From CCMP332 sp040218795 (GTDB lineage Bacteria; Bacteroidota; Bacteroidia; Cytophagales; CCMP332), in assembly GCA_040218795.1 (NCBI GenBank), contig JAVJQT010000005.1, positions 640,895 through 704,894 on the forward strand: 64,000 nucleotides of DNA. Reading direction: 5' to 3'. The translations under genes and the position numbers were made by a program. Below, piece after piece: positions 46,860 to 55,298 of the stretch (position 1 is its first letter; each line of letters begins with the position of its first letter). Under the pieces are notes generated by a model. It was not told the origin of the DNA. It was given only the letters and a program-made list of their open reading frames with translations, and searched no databases.

Positions 46860-49829
46860 TTAGCTTATTGGAATTCTAATTTCTACCCTTGTACCCGCAG
46901 GATCACCTTTTTCATTTGTAAGATCAGTAATTTTCACGGATGTATCCTTAATTTTATTTGGATTCAAAATTTCCAATCGTTCATTATTTACTTTGAGTCC
47001 CAGTGATTGACTTTTAATTGGGCTTGGTTTTTTTAGCCTTTCAGCTTCTTCCCGTCCCACACCGTTATCCTCAACAATACAAAGCAAATGGTTTTCATCA
47101 TCGCATGGTAAAAATTTAATGCTGATGAGGCCATTTTCTTTCTTGTAGCCAACTCCGTGAATTACCGCATTTTCCACAAAAGGCTGTATTAGTAAATAAG
47201 GAATGGCAGTATCTTCTTCATGAATGGCCTGATCCACCTGTATTGCGTATTCAAATTTATTATCAAAACGGAGTTTTTCAAGGTCCAGATATAAATCCAG
47301 CATTTTGACCTCTTCGGAAAGCTGTATCTCATTTTTATCCGACTTTTCAAGAATCAAGCGGATTAAACTGGCGAATTTAGCCAGATAGTTTATAGCTGCT
47401 TCTTTTTCATTTATGGTTATGAAATGTTGAATTGAATAAAGGGCATTAAAAATAAAATGCGGATTCATTTGGGCTCTTAAAGCAGTTAGCCTGAATTCCG
47501 CAATTTTTCTGTTCAATTCAGATTTTTCCTTTTCTTCTTTTCTAATGTTTTGTATCCTGCCATTCACTATTAAAAAAATAGAACCAAAAAATAGTGTCAC
47601 TATCAAAATCCGAAACCACCATTCTTCCCAAAATGGAGGTTTTATTTCAAATGAAAAACTGGCGGTTTCATCCGACCATTTCTCGTTGGATTTACGCGAT
47701 CTGACTTCAAATGTATATTTCCCGTCATCCAGATTGGCATAGGTGAAATTTCGTTCTTTACCGGGCTCGGAAAACTCTTTCTCCAAACCTTTTAACCTAT
47801 ATTGATATTCTGGCCTTTCAGCGGTTTCAAATGAAAGTCCCTCAAAACTGAAAGCAATAAAATTCGCGTTATATGGCAATTGCAGGTTTACCGGTAAATT
47901 ATAAACAAAACCATCCTGTTTGACCTTGCTGCTATCAAAATTGTCGTTTAAGATGGAGATTTCAGTGATAAAAGTTTTGGGACTTACGTAGCTGTCTTTT
48001 TCGGAAGTTTTGGAAATTTTTATGGCTCCGTCGTAGGTGCCGATTATTATATCTGAGCTGTTTTCGGCAATCGCTCTCAGATGGGTTTTCGACCTTAATA
48101 GATTTTCTCCTACCTTGAATAACTCTATTGATTTTCCATCGGTGATTTTATTAATCCCCAATTCTGTTCCGGCCCAAACATTTTCATTTGCATCAATATG
48201 AACGGCATTGACATTATTATTTGAAAGTCCTTCATCGATCATAATATCTCGTTCAATTTTGATGGAATCATTTAAAAATTTAAATCGAATTATACCAAAG
48301 GTTGATGTCGCAGCATAAAATGTATTTTCCTTAGTCGCACTGAGTTGATTGCAGCTAATGCCTTCAAATTCAGAGAATTTGAATATTTTATTATTTCTAA
48401 TCACTCCAAGTCCGGAATTTAAGGAAAGCCAGATTCTATGGTCTGAATCAATGAATATATCATTGACAAAAGGGGTTTGATCAGAATTAGCGAAGGTGAA
48501 ATATTCAAAAGCGTCATTTTCATATTTTATCAAGCCTCTCGCTCCTCCAAACCACATTACACCATTGGATGCTTCTTCCATATCAAAAATAAAAAACCGA
48601 AGAAGCCCTTTGGGGTCTTTTAGAGATTGAAGTTTTTTCCCATCCCATGTCAGTACGCCATTGAGTAGTGTACTAATCCAAATTTTGCCTTTGGAATCTT
48701 CAAATATATCATTGATCGGTTTGTTGCCTGAATATTGATTCACCGGTTCGAATTGATATTTATCCCCCATGAAATCTTCGATCCAAATCTGCCCTGCCGA
48801 TGTGCCATACCACAGTTTTCCTTCTGTGCTGTTGAGAACAGCACTAATACCATTGCTTTCAATTGAATTTGTGAAATCAATTCGGTCGAAAGGGTATTCT
48901 GAATATTTTATTAATCCATCAATACCAGCAATCCATATATTTTTTTCGCGATCTTCTAATACGTAAGAACAGGTTTTGTTTAAATCGGAATCTTTAAATG
49001 AGCTTAAGCTATCATCAATTAAAATATTCAATCCATTTTCTGAGGCAATCCATGTACGTTTTTGAGCGTCCTGCATTAGATGTGATACGCGCCCAACATC
49101 TGCTTTTTTATGGCTTTCAGAATAGTCATTATCTAATTCAATAATTTCATTCATAGTGCCGATCAGCAATGATGAATTTCCCTTTTCCATTATTGACCTT
49201 ACAGATTCAGATCCCGATGAAGCCCATATTTTTTCAACTGATTTGCTTTCTGATTGATATTCGTATAAACCGCTGGAGGAACCGATTAAAAGCTTCCCAT
49301 TTACAATGCTTAGCGTTCTTATTCTGGGTAATTCAATTAGTTCAATGGAATCATTATTAGTCAATTTATGCAATCCAATATTTGAGCTAAAGAACATTAC
49401 ATCATTGTACTCAATTATTGAGGTAACAATCAGACCTTTTTGAATATTAATAATTGGTGCTTTAGGACCTTGAGAAGGATCAATTTTATTAATTCCTTCA
49501 TTGCTTCCAATCCAAACAGAATTGTCAGAACTCTGATAAATACATTTAATAAAATTATTGTTGAGTCCATCGGCTATCGTATAGTTTTTAAACTCATATC
49601 CATTGTAAATCGAAAGACCTTTCTCTGTTCCCAACCAAAGATAATCCCTGTTATCCTGAAAAATAGTATTGACAGAAGATGAGATTAAGCCATCCAGTTC
49701 TGAATATTTTTCCAGTCGATAAAACTGAGCACTGAGGTCATAAGTAGAAAAAATTATGCACAGGAAAATTAGAGACCATTTGTAAAATTGAATGCGGATT
49801 TTAGTATTTTCAGCTATATTGAAATTCAT
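46860..49829 (-). CDS. Regulator-propeller histidine kinase (LytS-like His_kinase)
   Basis: A membrane sensor kinase of 989 residues from the ATG at 49829. It has a signal peptide (SLIFLCIIFSTYDLSA) and a periplasmic two-component-regulator propeller region (about 35-640) with many WLGTE, IWIGS, WIAS and VWAGTE strands. A Y_Y_Y domain (about 665-735; PLPYNANFIAF-like segment, YQYRLKGLEKEF) and one membrane helix (about 745-765) follow. The His_kinase domain has NPHFIFNALYSIQHFI (His about 790), a HATPase region PFVENAVIHGVG and DNGVGR. This is the Bacteroidota alternative to LytS. The partner is the LytTR regulator immediately downstream. Confidence 0.92.
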   Translation of the reverse strand: MNFNIAENTKIRIQFYKWSLIFLCIIFSTYDLSAQFYRLEKYSELDGLISSSVNTIFQDNRDYLWLGTEKGLSIYNGYEFKNYTIADGLNNNFIKCIYQSSDNSVWIGSNEGINKIDPSQGPKAPIINIQKGLIVTSIIEYNDVMFFSSNIGLHKLTNNDSIELIELPRIRTLSIVNGKLLIGSSSGLYEYQSESKSVEKIWASSGSESVRSIMEKGNSSLLIGTMNEIIELDNDYSESHKKADVGRVSHLMQDAQKRTWIASENGLNILIDDSLSSFKDSDLNKTCSYVLEDREKNIWIAGIDGLIKYSEYPFDRIDFTNSIESNGISAVLNSTEGKLWYGTSAGQIWIEDFMGDKYQFEPVNQYSGNKPINDIFEDSKGKIWISTLLNGVLTWDGKKLQSLKDPKGLLRFFIFDMEEASNGVMWFGGARGLIKYENDAFEYFTFANSDQTPFVNDIFIDSDHRIWLSLNSGLGVIRNNKIFKFSEFEGISCNQLSATKENTFYAATSTFGIIRFKFLNDSIKIERDIMIDEGLSNNNVNAVHIDANENVWAGTELGINKITDGKSIELFKVGENLLRSKTHLRAIAENSSDIIIGTYDGAIKISKTSEKDSYVSPKTFITEISILNDNFDSSKVKQDGFVYNLPVNLQLPYNANFIAFSFEGLSFETAERPEYQYRLKGLEKEFSEPGKERNFTYANLDDGKYTFEVRSRKSNEKWSDETASFSFEIKPPFWEEWWFRILIVTLFFGSIFLIVNGRIQNIRKEEKEKSELNRKIAEFRLTALRAQMNPHFIFNALYSIQHFITINEKEAAINYLAKFASLIRLILEKSDKNEIQLSEEVKMLDLYLDLEKLRFDNKFEYAIQVDQAIHEEDTAIPYLLIQPFVENAVIHGVGYKKENGLISIKFLPCDDENHLLCIVEDNGVGREEAERLKKPSPIKSQSLGLKVNNERLEILNPNKIKDTSVKITDLTNEKGDPAGTRVEIRIPIS

Positions 49830-49922
49830 GCTATACAGATGCAGGTTCAATTTACGATTTAGAATTATTTTATTTTTAAAATCTATTTATACTGAATACG
49901 TTTATCAAATAAAGAAAAAGTT

Positions 49923-50276
49923 ATGAGACTATTATTAATTATTGCCTTGTCCTTTATCTGGATAAATAGCAATGCACAGCTGTTAAAAACCAAATTAGAA
50001 ATTACTGTACTTAACACCACAGGAAATCCCGAGGCAGGAGCTGAAGTCATGCTATATGCTTCGGAGGATGACTATTTGGCCGGTAAAAATGCCATTGAGG
50101 GTAAAAAATTTACCGATTCTAACGGTGAAGTCATATACAAGGACCTGGCAGCCAAAAGCTATTATATTCAAGCTCAAAAAGGAAAGGCTGATAATTACGG
50201 AGAAAGTGAAAAAACCATACCATTGGAAGCCGGCAGAAAAAATAAGGTGACTGTAATAATTACAGAAGGGAATTAG
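49923..50276 (+). CDS. Small exported carboxypeptidase-regulatory-like (beta-sandwich) protein
   Basis: A 117-residue protein with a signal peptide (1-18, ending NSNA) and a single beta-sandwich domain like the carboxypeptidase-regulatory or Cna-B type: LEITVLNTTGNPEAGAEVMLYAS, FTDSNGEVIYKDLAAKSYYIQAQKG. These domains carry no enzyme activity and are found as caps or linkers. It stands alone between the kinase gene and the peptidoglycan amidase, and its 3' end overlaps the amidase gene by four bases in convergent orientation. Confidence 0.75.
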   Translation: MRLLLIIALSFIWINSNAQLLKTKLEITVLNTTGNPEAGAEVMLYASEDDYLAGKNAIEGKKFTDSNGEVIYKDLAAKSYYIQAQKGKADNYGESEKTIPLEAGRKNKVTVIITEGN

Positions 50277-51502
50277 GGTTGGACTAGTATTTTGCCTTTC
50301 ATTTGCCTGTCCTTTGTCAAGAGCTTTAAAGTATAAGTTCCACGGGGATAGGCATTTGTATTTACCTTCAAATGTTCAGTTGATTTTTTGACCTTTAAGA
50401 TTTCCCTTCCCATTAAATCATAAATGAATAGCATTCCTTTTTCCTTTGAACTAATAATTATAATGTCTGAGGCAGGTTGAGGGTATATTGCTAATTCATA
50501 AGAAGTATTGGTAAAATGAATTGAACTTGGTGTCGGGCAATTGTCTATTCTATCTTCAAGACTGTCAATTATTCCCGGGATATCCGCATATAAAAAAGTG
50601 CCTGGGCAAGCGGTTGCACAACCGTCCTGATGTCCGACCACTCTACCTAAATAGGTGCCTCCCGGTAAAGGGTGTATTGCACTGTCACCCGGCTGGAGGG
50701 ATTCCTTATTCAATTTCCAAAGTAATAAGTCTTCCAGCGTACTCAAAGCAGCCAAAGTAGGAACAACGGTTGTATAATCACCTAATAAGCAAACACCCAT
50801 CGTACCCGTGTTTTTTCCGCAAAAGTGCGCTCCTCTTACATTATCATCGCTGTATAAATTTTGCCCATCTCTTCCGTGAAAAAGAGTCCCGTCCTGTGCT
50901 ATCAAATAATTATAACCGATGTCATCCCATCCATTGACGCCGGTATGAAATGTGTAAATATTCCTGACTACTTCGGTATAATCTGTGGCGGTATTAGAAC
51001 CTGCGCTGTGGTGAATAACACAATGATTCACCTGGTTTAAAGTGGGAGATATTTTTGGCGCAGGTAGCCCAGATCTCCAAACATCCTGATCTATACCTAG
51101 AGGTTTTTCACATGAATCCGATTGGTATTTTGAAATAACTTGATTGACATTGATTTTAGGTACTTTCAGGAGAAATAATTGAAGGTTTGTCCTGAATTGT
51201 GAGGAAATAGACAGATTTTTTGTTCCGGGATTTAAAAATATGAGATTGGATGTATAAAGGCCTTCATTTTCAATATGTAGGTCCGGTTTTAGTTCTACAA
51301 TTTTATTATCCAATCCCAAGCTTAATTCTTCCAATTTTCTGACAGATTTAACTGCAATGCTGCTATGCTCTTCTGAAAGATTTATATGCTGAATTTTACC
51401 CGGAAAAAGGTCTAGTTCTATTTTGTCTATAAAATCAGATTGCGCAATGACCAAATGGGTCAATGATAGTATAAAAACTAAAATGCTATATTTCCTTTTC
51501 AC
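50273..51502 (-). CDS. T9SS-targeted N-acetylmuramoyl-L-alanine amidase (Amidase_2/PGRP type)
   Basis: A 409-residue secreted peptidoglycan amidase. It has a signal peptide (1-20), a beta-rich N-terminal region, a PGRP/Amidase_2 domain at about 140-320 and a type A T9SS signal at the end (YPQPASD...GTYTLKLL). Zinc ligands are H164 (CVIHHSAGS), H291 (VVGHQDGC) and C299 (TACPG). The fold segments WDDIGYNYLI and MGVCLLGDY are typical. T9SS export carries it outside the cell, which is unusual for a wall-remodelling enzyme and suggests action on other bacteria or on released peptidoglycan. It overlaps the MFS gene by 17 bases. Confidence 0.9.
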   Translation of the reverse strand: MKRKYSILVFILSLTHLVIAQSDFIDKIELDLFPGKIQHINLSEEHSSIAVKSVRKLEELSLGLDNKIVELKPDLHIENEGLYTSNLIFLNPGTKNLSISSQFRTNLQLFLLKVPKINVNQVISKYQSDSCEKPLGIDQDVWRSGLPAPKISPTLNQVNHCVIHHSAGSNTATDYTEVVRNIYTFHTGVNGWDDIGYNYLIAQDGTLFHGRDGQNLYSDDNVRGAHFCGKNTGTMGVCLLGDYTTVVPTLAALSTLEDLLLWKLNKESLQPGDSAIHPLPGGTYLGRVVGHQDGCATACPGTFLYADIPGIIDSLEDRIDNCPTPSSIHFTNTSYELAIYPQPASDIIIISSKEKGMLFIYDLMGREILKVKKSTEHLKVNTNAYPRGTYTLKLLTKDRQMKGKILVQP

Positions 51503-52793
51503 TCAAATTTCTTTTGGGGACAGACACTAATAGTAACATGGCAAAGCCAATAATAAAGAAAACGGCAAGAGCGATGGCGCTGTTGCGCATACTTCCGGTA
51601 ATATGTTCTATAAGACCATACGCAAAAGTACCAATGACTATGGAAACATTGTAGGTCACATCATAGAAACTAAAATAAGATGCATGGTCAATGGTTTTAA
51701 CGGGTATAAGCTTAGAATAAGTCGCTCTTGAAAGTGCCTGTATTCCTCCCATCACCATTCCTACCAGGAAGCCCAAAATATAAAAGCCCATTTCACCTTG
51801 TATATAATAGGCCATGATGCATACCCCTATCCATAATATAATCATCAGGCCCAATGAAAATTTATTGCCTCTCAATTCTGAAATCTTTGCGAATAGAAAT
51901 GATCCGCCAACAGCTACTAATTGTATGATTAAAACCGTAAGAATTAGTTTGGAAGTTTCAAGCTGCAATTCTTTGGAACCGAATAATGGTGCCAAATACA
52001 TTACGGTTTGTACGCCAACACTGTAAAAGAAAAAGGAAACCAAAAATTTCCGCAGATTCGGTAAATTTTTTAATGACTTAAATACCGATTTTATTTCTTT
52101 ATAACCCTTGGTAAATATATTATCCTCTGGTTCCCGGTCGTAAACATTTTCGGGTAAATAGTAAAAAGTATATTGGGAAAATCCTATCCACCAAATCCCT
52201 ACCATAATAAATGAAATCCTCGCCGGCAATGAACCTTCAGGTAAAGCGAACAATTCGGGAGCCTGTATCATTAACAAGTTGATAATCAAAAGTATGACAC
52301 TCCCCACATAGCCATATGAAAAACCCTGAGCACTGACTTTGTCAAACTTGTCTTCGCTGACTATTTCCGGTAAAAATGAATTGTAAAAAACCAAAGATCC
52401 GGAGTAGCCAATACTTGCCAAAACAGAACAAGTGATGCCCCACTCTACATTTTTAGCTGAGGTAAAAAAATACATTCCGCAACAAGCCAATGAGCCTAGA
52501 TAGGCAAACATTTTCATAAACATCTTTTTCTTTCCGCTATAGTCAGCTATACCTGTAAGCAAGGGAAGAATAAATGCCACGAATAAAAATGAAAATGAAA
52601 GTGAATAACTGTATAAGACAGTATTTGGCAATTTCCAGAAGAAAAAATCTACGAGGTCGCCTTGCCCTGCATTTTTTGTGATGGTCTCGTAATAAATAGG
52701 GAAAACCGCCGTAGTGATCGTAAGACTGTAAACCGAGTTGGCCCAGTCGTACATGCACCAGGCTCTGATAATTTTCTTATTGTTTAATTCCAT
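51486..52793 (-). CDS. MFS transporter, UMF1 (Atg22-like) family
   Basis: A 435-residue membrane protein starting at ATG 52793. Its N-terminus (IRAWCMYDWANSVYSL) is the family hallmark (YDWANSAY). About 12 membrane helices are visible, with a loop of acidic residues (YDREPEDN) in the middle and a conserved LSRATYSKL-like segment. The family is related to vacuolar Atg22 and bacterial uptake permeases of amino acids; the substrate is not known. A longer start at 52811 would lie inside the terminator hairpin. Its stop overlaps the amidase gene by 17 bases, so both may be transcribed together. Confidence 0.88.
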   Translation of the reverse strand: MELNNKKIIRAWCMYDWANSVYSLTITTAVFPIYYETITKNAGQGDLVDFFFWKLPNTVLYSYSLSFSFLFVAFILPLLTGIADYSGKKKMFMKMFAYLGSLACCGMYFFTSAKNVEWGITCSVLASIGYSGSLVFYNSFLPEIVSEDKFDKVSAQGFSYGYVGSVILLIINLLMIQAPELFALPEGSLPARISFIMVGIWWIGFSQYTFYYLPENVYDREPEDNIFTKGYKEIKSVFKSLKNLPNLRKFLVSFFFYSVGVQTVMYLAPLFGSKELQLETSKLILTVLIIQLVAVGGSFLFAKISELRGNKFSLGLMIILWIGVCIMAYYIQGEMGFYILGFLVGMVMGGIQALSRATYSKLIPVKTIDHASYFSFYDVTYNVSIVIGTFAYGLIEHITGSMRNSAIALAVFFIIGFAMLLLVSVPKRNLSEKEI

Positions 52794-52825
52794 AAAAAAA
52801 CCCTGAGGCAAATTGCTTCAGGGTT
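52794..52825 (-). terminator. Rho-independent terminator, touching the start codon of the MFS gene
   Basis: Read on the minus strand, a 9-bp stem (CCCTGAAGC with GCCTCAGGG, one G-U pair), a 5-base loop and seven T, after which the next bases are the ATG of the MFS gene. It probably ends the ExbB/ExbD operon 24 bases after the last stop codon. Confidence 0.8.
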
Positions 52826-52848
52826 CAATTTATAAAAATATGCTAATC

Positions 52849-53319
52849 TTATTTCACAACATCTCCCAGTCTTGAAGAATAATTCAAGAGTCTGGCATTG
52901 GCATCTCTCAATTCCAACTTGATGTCTGTAATGATTCCCATCTTCGTTTCCTTATCGACTTTCAGTGAAATGATCATTTGATCTCTTTCAACTTCATCCA
53001 GTTTATTTCTTTCTTCTTCGACAAACTGGATTATTTCATCGGTTTCAATAAAGACATCATTAACCTGAATTTTAGGTTCTGTTCCAAATTGATCGACGAG
53101 ATAGGATTGCGGTTTACCCACATACATGTAGCTTACCAGTGATTTCCTCTCAATTTTCTTTAATTGAGAAGCAGGAGGTATTCTTTGTTCAACTTTGATG
53201 GTGTTTTCACGCATAACTGTAGTCACCATAAAGAAGAATAAAAGCATGAAAATGATATCGGGTAATGCCGACGTCGGTATTTCCTGTTTTGAACTTGCCT
53301 TTTTCTTAAACTTTGACAT
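52849..53319 (-). CDS. ExbD/TolR family biopolymer transport protein (second copy)
   Basis: A 156-residue protein with one N-terminal membrane helix (ALPDIIFMLLFFFMVTTVM) carrying the conserved proton-path Asp (PDIIF), then a periplasmic domain (KVEQRIPPAS, EPKIQVNDVFIETDEI). It is the last gene of an ExbB-ExbD-ExbD operon which transduces proton motive force to TonB-like complexes. It follows the first ExbD by one base. The two copies differ in the C-terminal domain, so they may form a heteromer. TolR is a possible alternative assignment. Confidence 0.9.
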   Translation of the reverse strand: MSKFKKKASSKQEIPTSALPDIIFMLLFFFMVTTVMRENTIKVEQRIPPASQLKKIERKSLVSYMYVGKPQSYLVDQFGTEPKIQVNDVFIETDEIIQFVEEERNKLDEVERDQMIISLKVDKETKMGIITDIKLELRDANARLLNYSSRLGDVVK

Positions 53320-53320
53320 A

Positions 53321-53872
53321 TTATCCTCCTATATCTGTTGGTTCAGCTTCAGAAATTTGAAGCGGATATTCTGCTCTTGCCGCATCATAAGCTCTTTTAT
53401 GATCGGGGTTTTCCATGTCCAGATTTAAAAAATCTTCCAGAGAAATGCCCAGATAATCGGCTCTTGACTGATTGTATGCAGCGGTTACCTCATCCAAAAC
53501 AGTCAGATACTTCTCGTAAGATGTACCTCTGTCAGCTTTAATTGAAACGACCGCATCTTTCGGGCTATCAGAGGATTGCGGATCTCTTCCTCTGTTATTG
53601 AGAAATTTTATGGCCGCATCCTTTATCGCTTCGGTTTCCATTGGTTCATTCTCAACCAAAAGCTGATCTTTGGAGTTAATCAAAACTTTAAAGATGTTTT
53701 TTTCTTTAAGTTTCACTTCATCCTGTTGATCGGATTTTGGAGGGAGTACCATTGGTATACCCTTATCACTGGCAATAGTTGTTGTCACAAGAAAGAATAC
53801 CAAAAGCAGGAATGCTATGTCTGCCATAGAACTCGAGTTTACCTCAGCGCCTCCTCTGTCTTTCTTTCTCAT
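53321..53872 (-). CDS. ExbD/TolR family biopolymer transport protein (first copy)
   Basis: A 183-residue ExbD paralogue with a short charged N-terminus (MRKKDRGGAEV), one membrane helix with the conserved Asp (MADIAFLLLVFFLVTTTI) and a periplasmic domain (VLPPKSDQQDE, VKLKEKNIFKVLI, VVSIKADRGTSYEKYL). It is longer than the downstream copy, with a C-terminal tail that is probably unstructured (NPDHKRAYDAARAEYPLQISEAEP). Its start overlaps the stop of the 107-residue gene by one base. Spacing implies cotranscription with ExbB. Confidence 0.92.
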   Translation of the reverse strand: MRKKDRGGAEVNSSSMADIAFLLLVFFLVTTTIASDKGIPMVLPPKSDQQDEVKLKEKNIFKVLINSKDQLLVENEPMETEAIKDAAIKFLNNRGRDPQSSDSPKDAVVSIKADRGTSYEKYLTVLDEVTAAYNQSRADYLGISLEDFLNLDMENPDHKRAYDAARAEYPLQISEAEPTDIGG

Positions 53873-54195
53873 TATTTCAACATTTTATTGACTTCAGTAA
53901 ATACTATACCGGTAACAGCTAATCCAATTAAAATGTACATCATTATAATCAGACCACCTATTGTTTTAGACCCGGATTCATCCACGTCAAAATCGCTATA
54001 AATATTGGTTACCTCACTCCCTGAGAGCGCATAGGAAATTCCAAAAATAACGAGCAGTGCTACAATGCCTATTCCCGACTGGATTAGGCTTTTAGGATTA
54101 CCCAGAGAATTAATCAGTGGCAGAATAACTGAACCTGCTGCTGCAATTACTATTAGGGCATATCCTATATACAATACTATATCAAATCCATCCAT
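53872..54195 (-). CDS. Small three-helix membrane protein of the ExbB/ExbD operon
   Basis: A 107-residue integral membrane protein with three hydrophobic helices (about 8-29, 37-57 and 80-102; IVLYIGYALIVIAAAGSVIL, GIVALLVIFGISYAL, IIMMYILIGLAVTGIVF). A short acidic loop (DFDVDESGSK) separates the last two. It sits between ExbB and the first ExbD, and I know small proteins of this kind at this place in other Bacteroidota operons; the function is unknown. An accessory or stabilising role in the channel is only an inference. Confidence 0.75.
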   Translation of the reverse strand: MDGFDIVLYIGYALIVIAAAGSVILPLINSLGNPKSLIQSGIGIVALLVIFGISYALSGSEVTNIYSDFDVDESGSKTIGGLIIMMYILIGLAVTGIVFTEVNKMLK

Positions 54196-54214
54196 AATTT
54201 TGGTTCTATTTGGA

Positions 54215-55066
54215 TTACTTGTCTAAATTATGTTTTACCAACAAATCAATAAATGCAATGGAAGAGTCTTCCATTTGATTTACCAATGAGTCAATTTTGG
54301 CCACATTGTAATTGTAAAACAATTGAAGAATTACAGCTACAATCAAACCACCCACTGTTGTAAGGAGGGCCACTTTAATACCACCGGCTACTACCTGAGG
54401 TGAAATATCACCGGCAGCCTGAATAGAATCAAAAGCCTCAATCATACCAATTACAGTACCCATGAAACCCAACATTGGTGCAAGTGAGATAAATAGAGAT
54501 ATCCAAACCAATCCTCTTTCAAGTCTTCCCATTTCCACGGAACCGTAAGAGATAATGGATTTTTCTACCATTTCTATACCTTCAGATATTCTCAATAATC
54601 CCTGAGAAAATATAGAAGCAACAGGTCCTCGGTTTGAAGCACATACTTTTTTAGCTTCTTCAACACCACCGCTATTTAGGGCATCCTCAACTTCATCTAA
54701 TAATTTTTTAGTATTGGTTGTTGCCAGGTTTAATGTGATAATTCTTTCAATTGAAATGGCTAATCCCAGAATCAAACACAAAAGAACGATTCCCATGAAC
54801 TCCCATCCACCTTCAATAAATTTTTCTTTTACTCTTTGGTGAAAAGTAGATTCTTCTTCTATTGGCTCAGGTTCTTCAACTGCAGGTAGTGGCGCTTCTT
54901 CTTCAACTGGTTCAGCTTCTTCCATTGCAGCTGAGTCCACCATTGTTGTATCTGAAGTCATTTCTGTTTCATCTCCTGTCTCTGCATCGGCATCCTGCGC
55001 CATAATAAGCGGAGCCTGAAAGGCCATTAAAGCAATAAGCATCAAGGTATTGATTAGCTTTTTCAT
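54215..55066 (-). CDS. MotA/TolQ/ExbB proton channel protein
   Basis: A 283-residue protein with a signal-peptide-like N-terminus (LINTLMLIALMAFQAPLIMA), an unusual Glu/Pro-rich periplasmic linker (residues about 24-72, AEPVEEEAPLP...), and then the MotA/TolQ/ExbB domain with three membrane helices (about 90-110, 180-205, 220-245). Conserved features are GLLRISEG, VEMGRLERGLVWIS, LLGFMGTV-like GFMGTVIGMI and GGIKVALLTTVGGLIVAV. It forms the proton channel with ExbD. It is the first gene of the operon, downstream of a tRNA. Confidence 0.93.
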   Translation of the reverse strand: MKKLINTLMLIALMAFQAPLIMAQDADAETGDETEMTSDTTMVDSAAMEEAEPVEEEAPLPAVEEPEPIEEESTFHQRVKEKFIEGGWEFMGIVLLCLILGLAISIERIITLNLATTNTKKLLDEVEDALNSGGVEEAKKVCASNRGPVASIFSQGLLRISEGIEMVEKSIISYGSVEMGRLERGLVWISLFISLAPMLGFMGTVIGMIEAFDSIQAAGDISPQVVAGGIKVALLTTVGGLIVAVILQLFYNYNVAKIDSLVNQMEDSSIAFIDLLVKHNLDK

Positions 55067-55121
55067 AATTTAAGTATTAGTTATACGTGTTTATTCTTTT
55101 ATATATATTAATTACATTTCC

Positions 55122-55212
55122 TGGCGGAGAGACAGGGATTCGAACCCTGGGTACCCTTTTGGGGCACACACGCTTTCCAGGCGTGCACCTTCGACCGCTC
55201 GGTCACCTCTCC
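55122..55212 (-). tRNA. tRNA-Ser (GGA anticodon)
   Basis: The minus strand gives a type II cloverleaf with acceptor GGAGAGG/CTCTCC, D-arm, anticodon loop CTGGAAA (anticodon GGA), a long variable arm (GTGCCCCAAAAGGGTAC region), T-arm GGTTCGAATCC and an encoded CCA at the 3' end. The acceptor 3' discriminator is G. It decodes UCC and UCU. It lies between the asparaginase gene and ExbB. Confidence 0.96.
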
Positions 55213-55298
55213 CTCTCTTTTCCCATGCCTTTTCAAGGGCGTACAAATAAATTAAGAAATTAAGGTATATGCAAGTTTTAGCCCGCATTTGAGTTCAA

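Noticed and set aside
53576..54001. Open frame antisense to the ExbD and three-helix genes, 141 codons
   Set aside because: The opposite strand has a convincing ExbD and membrane protein; the frame has low-complexity aromatic runs and no domain.
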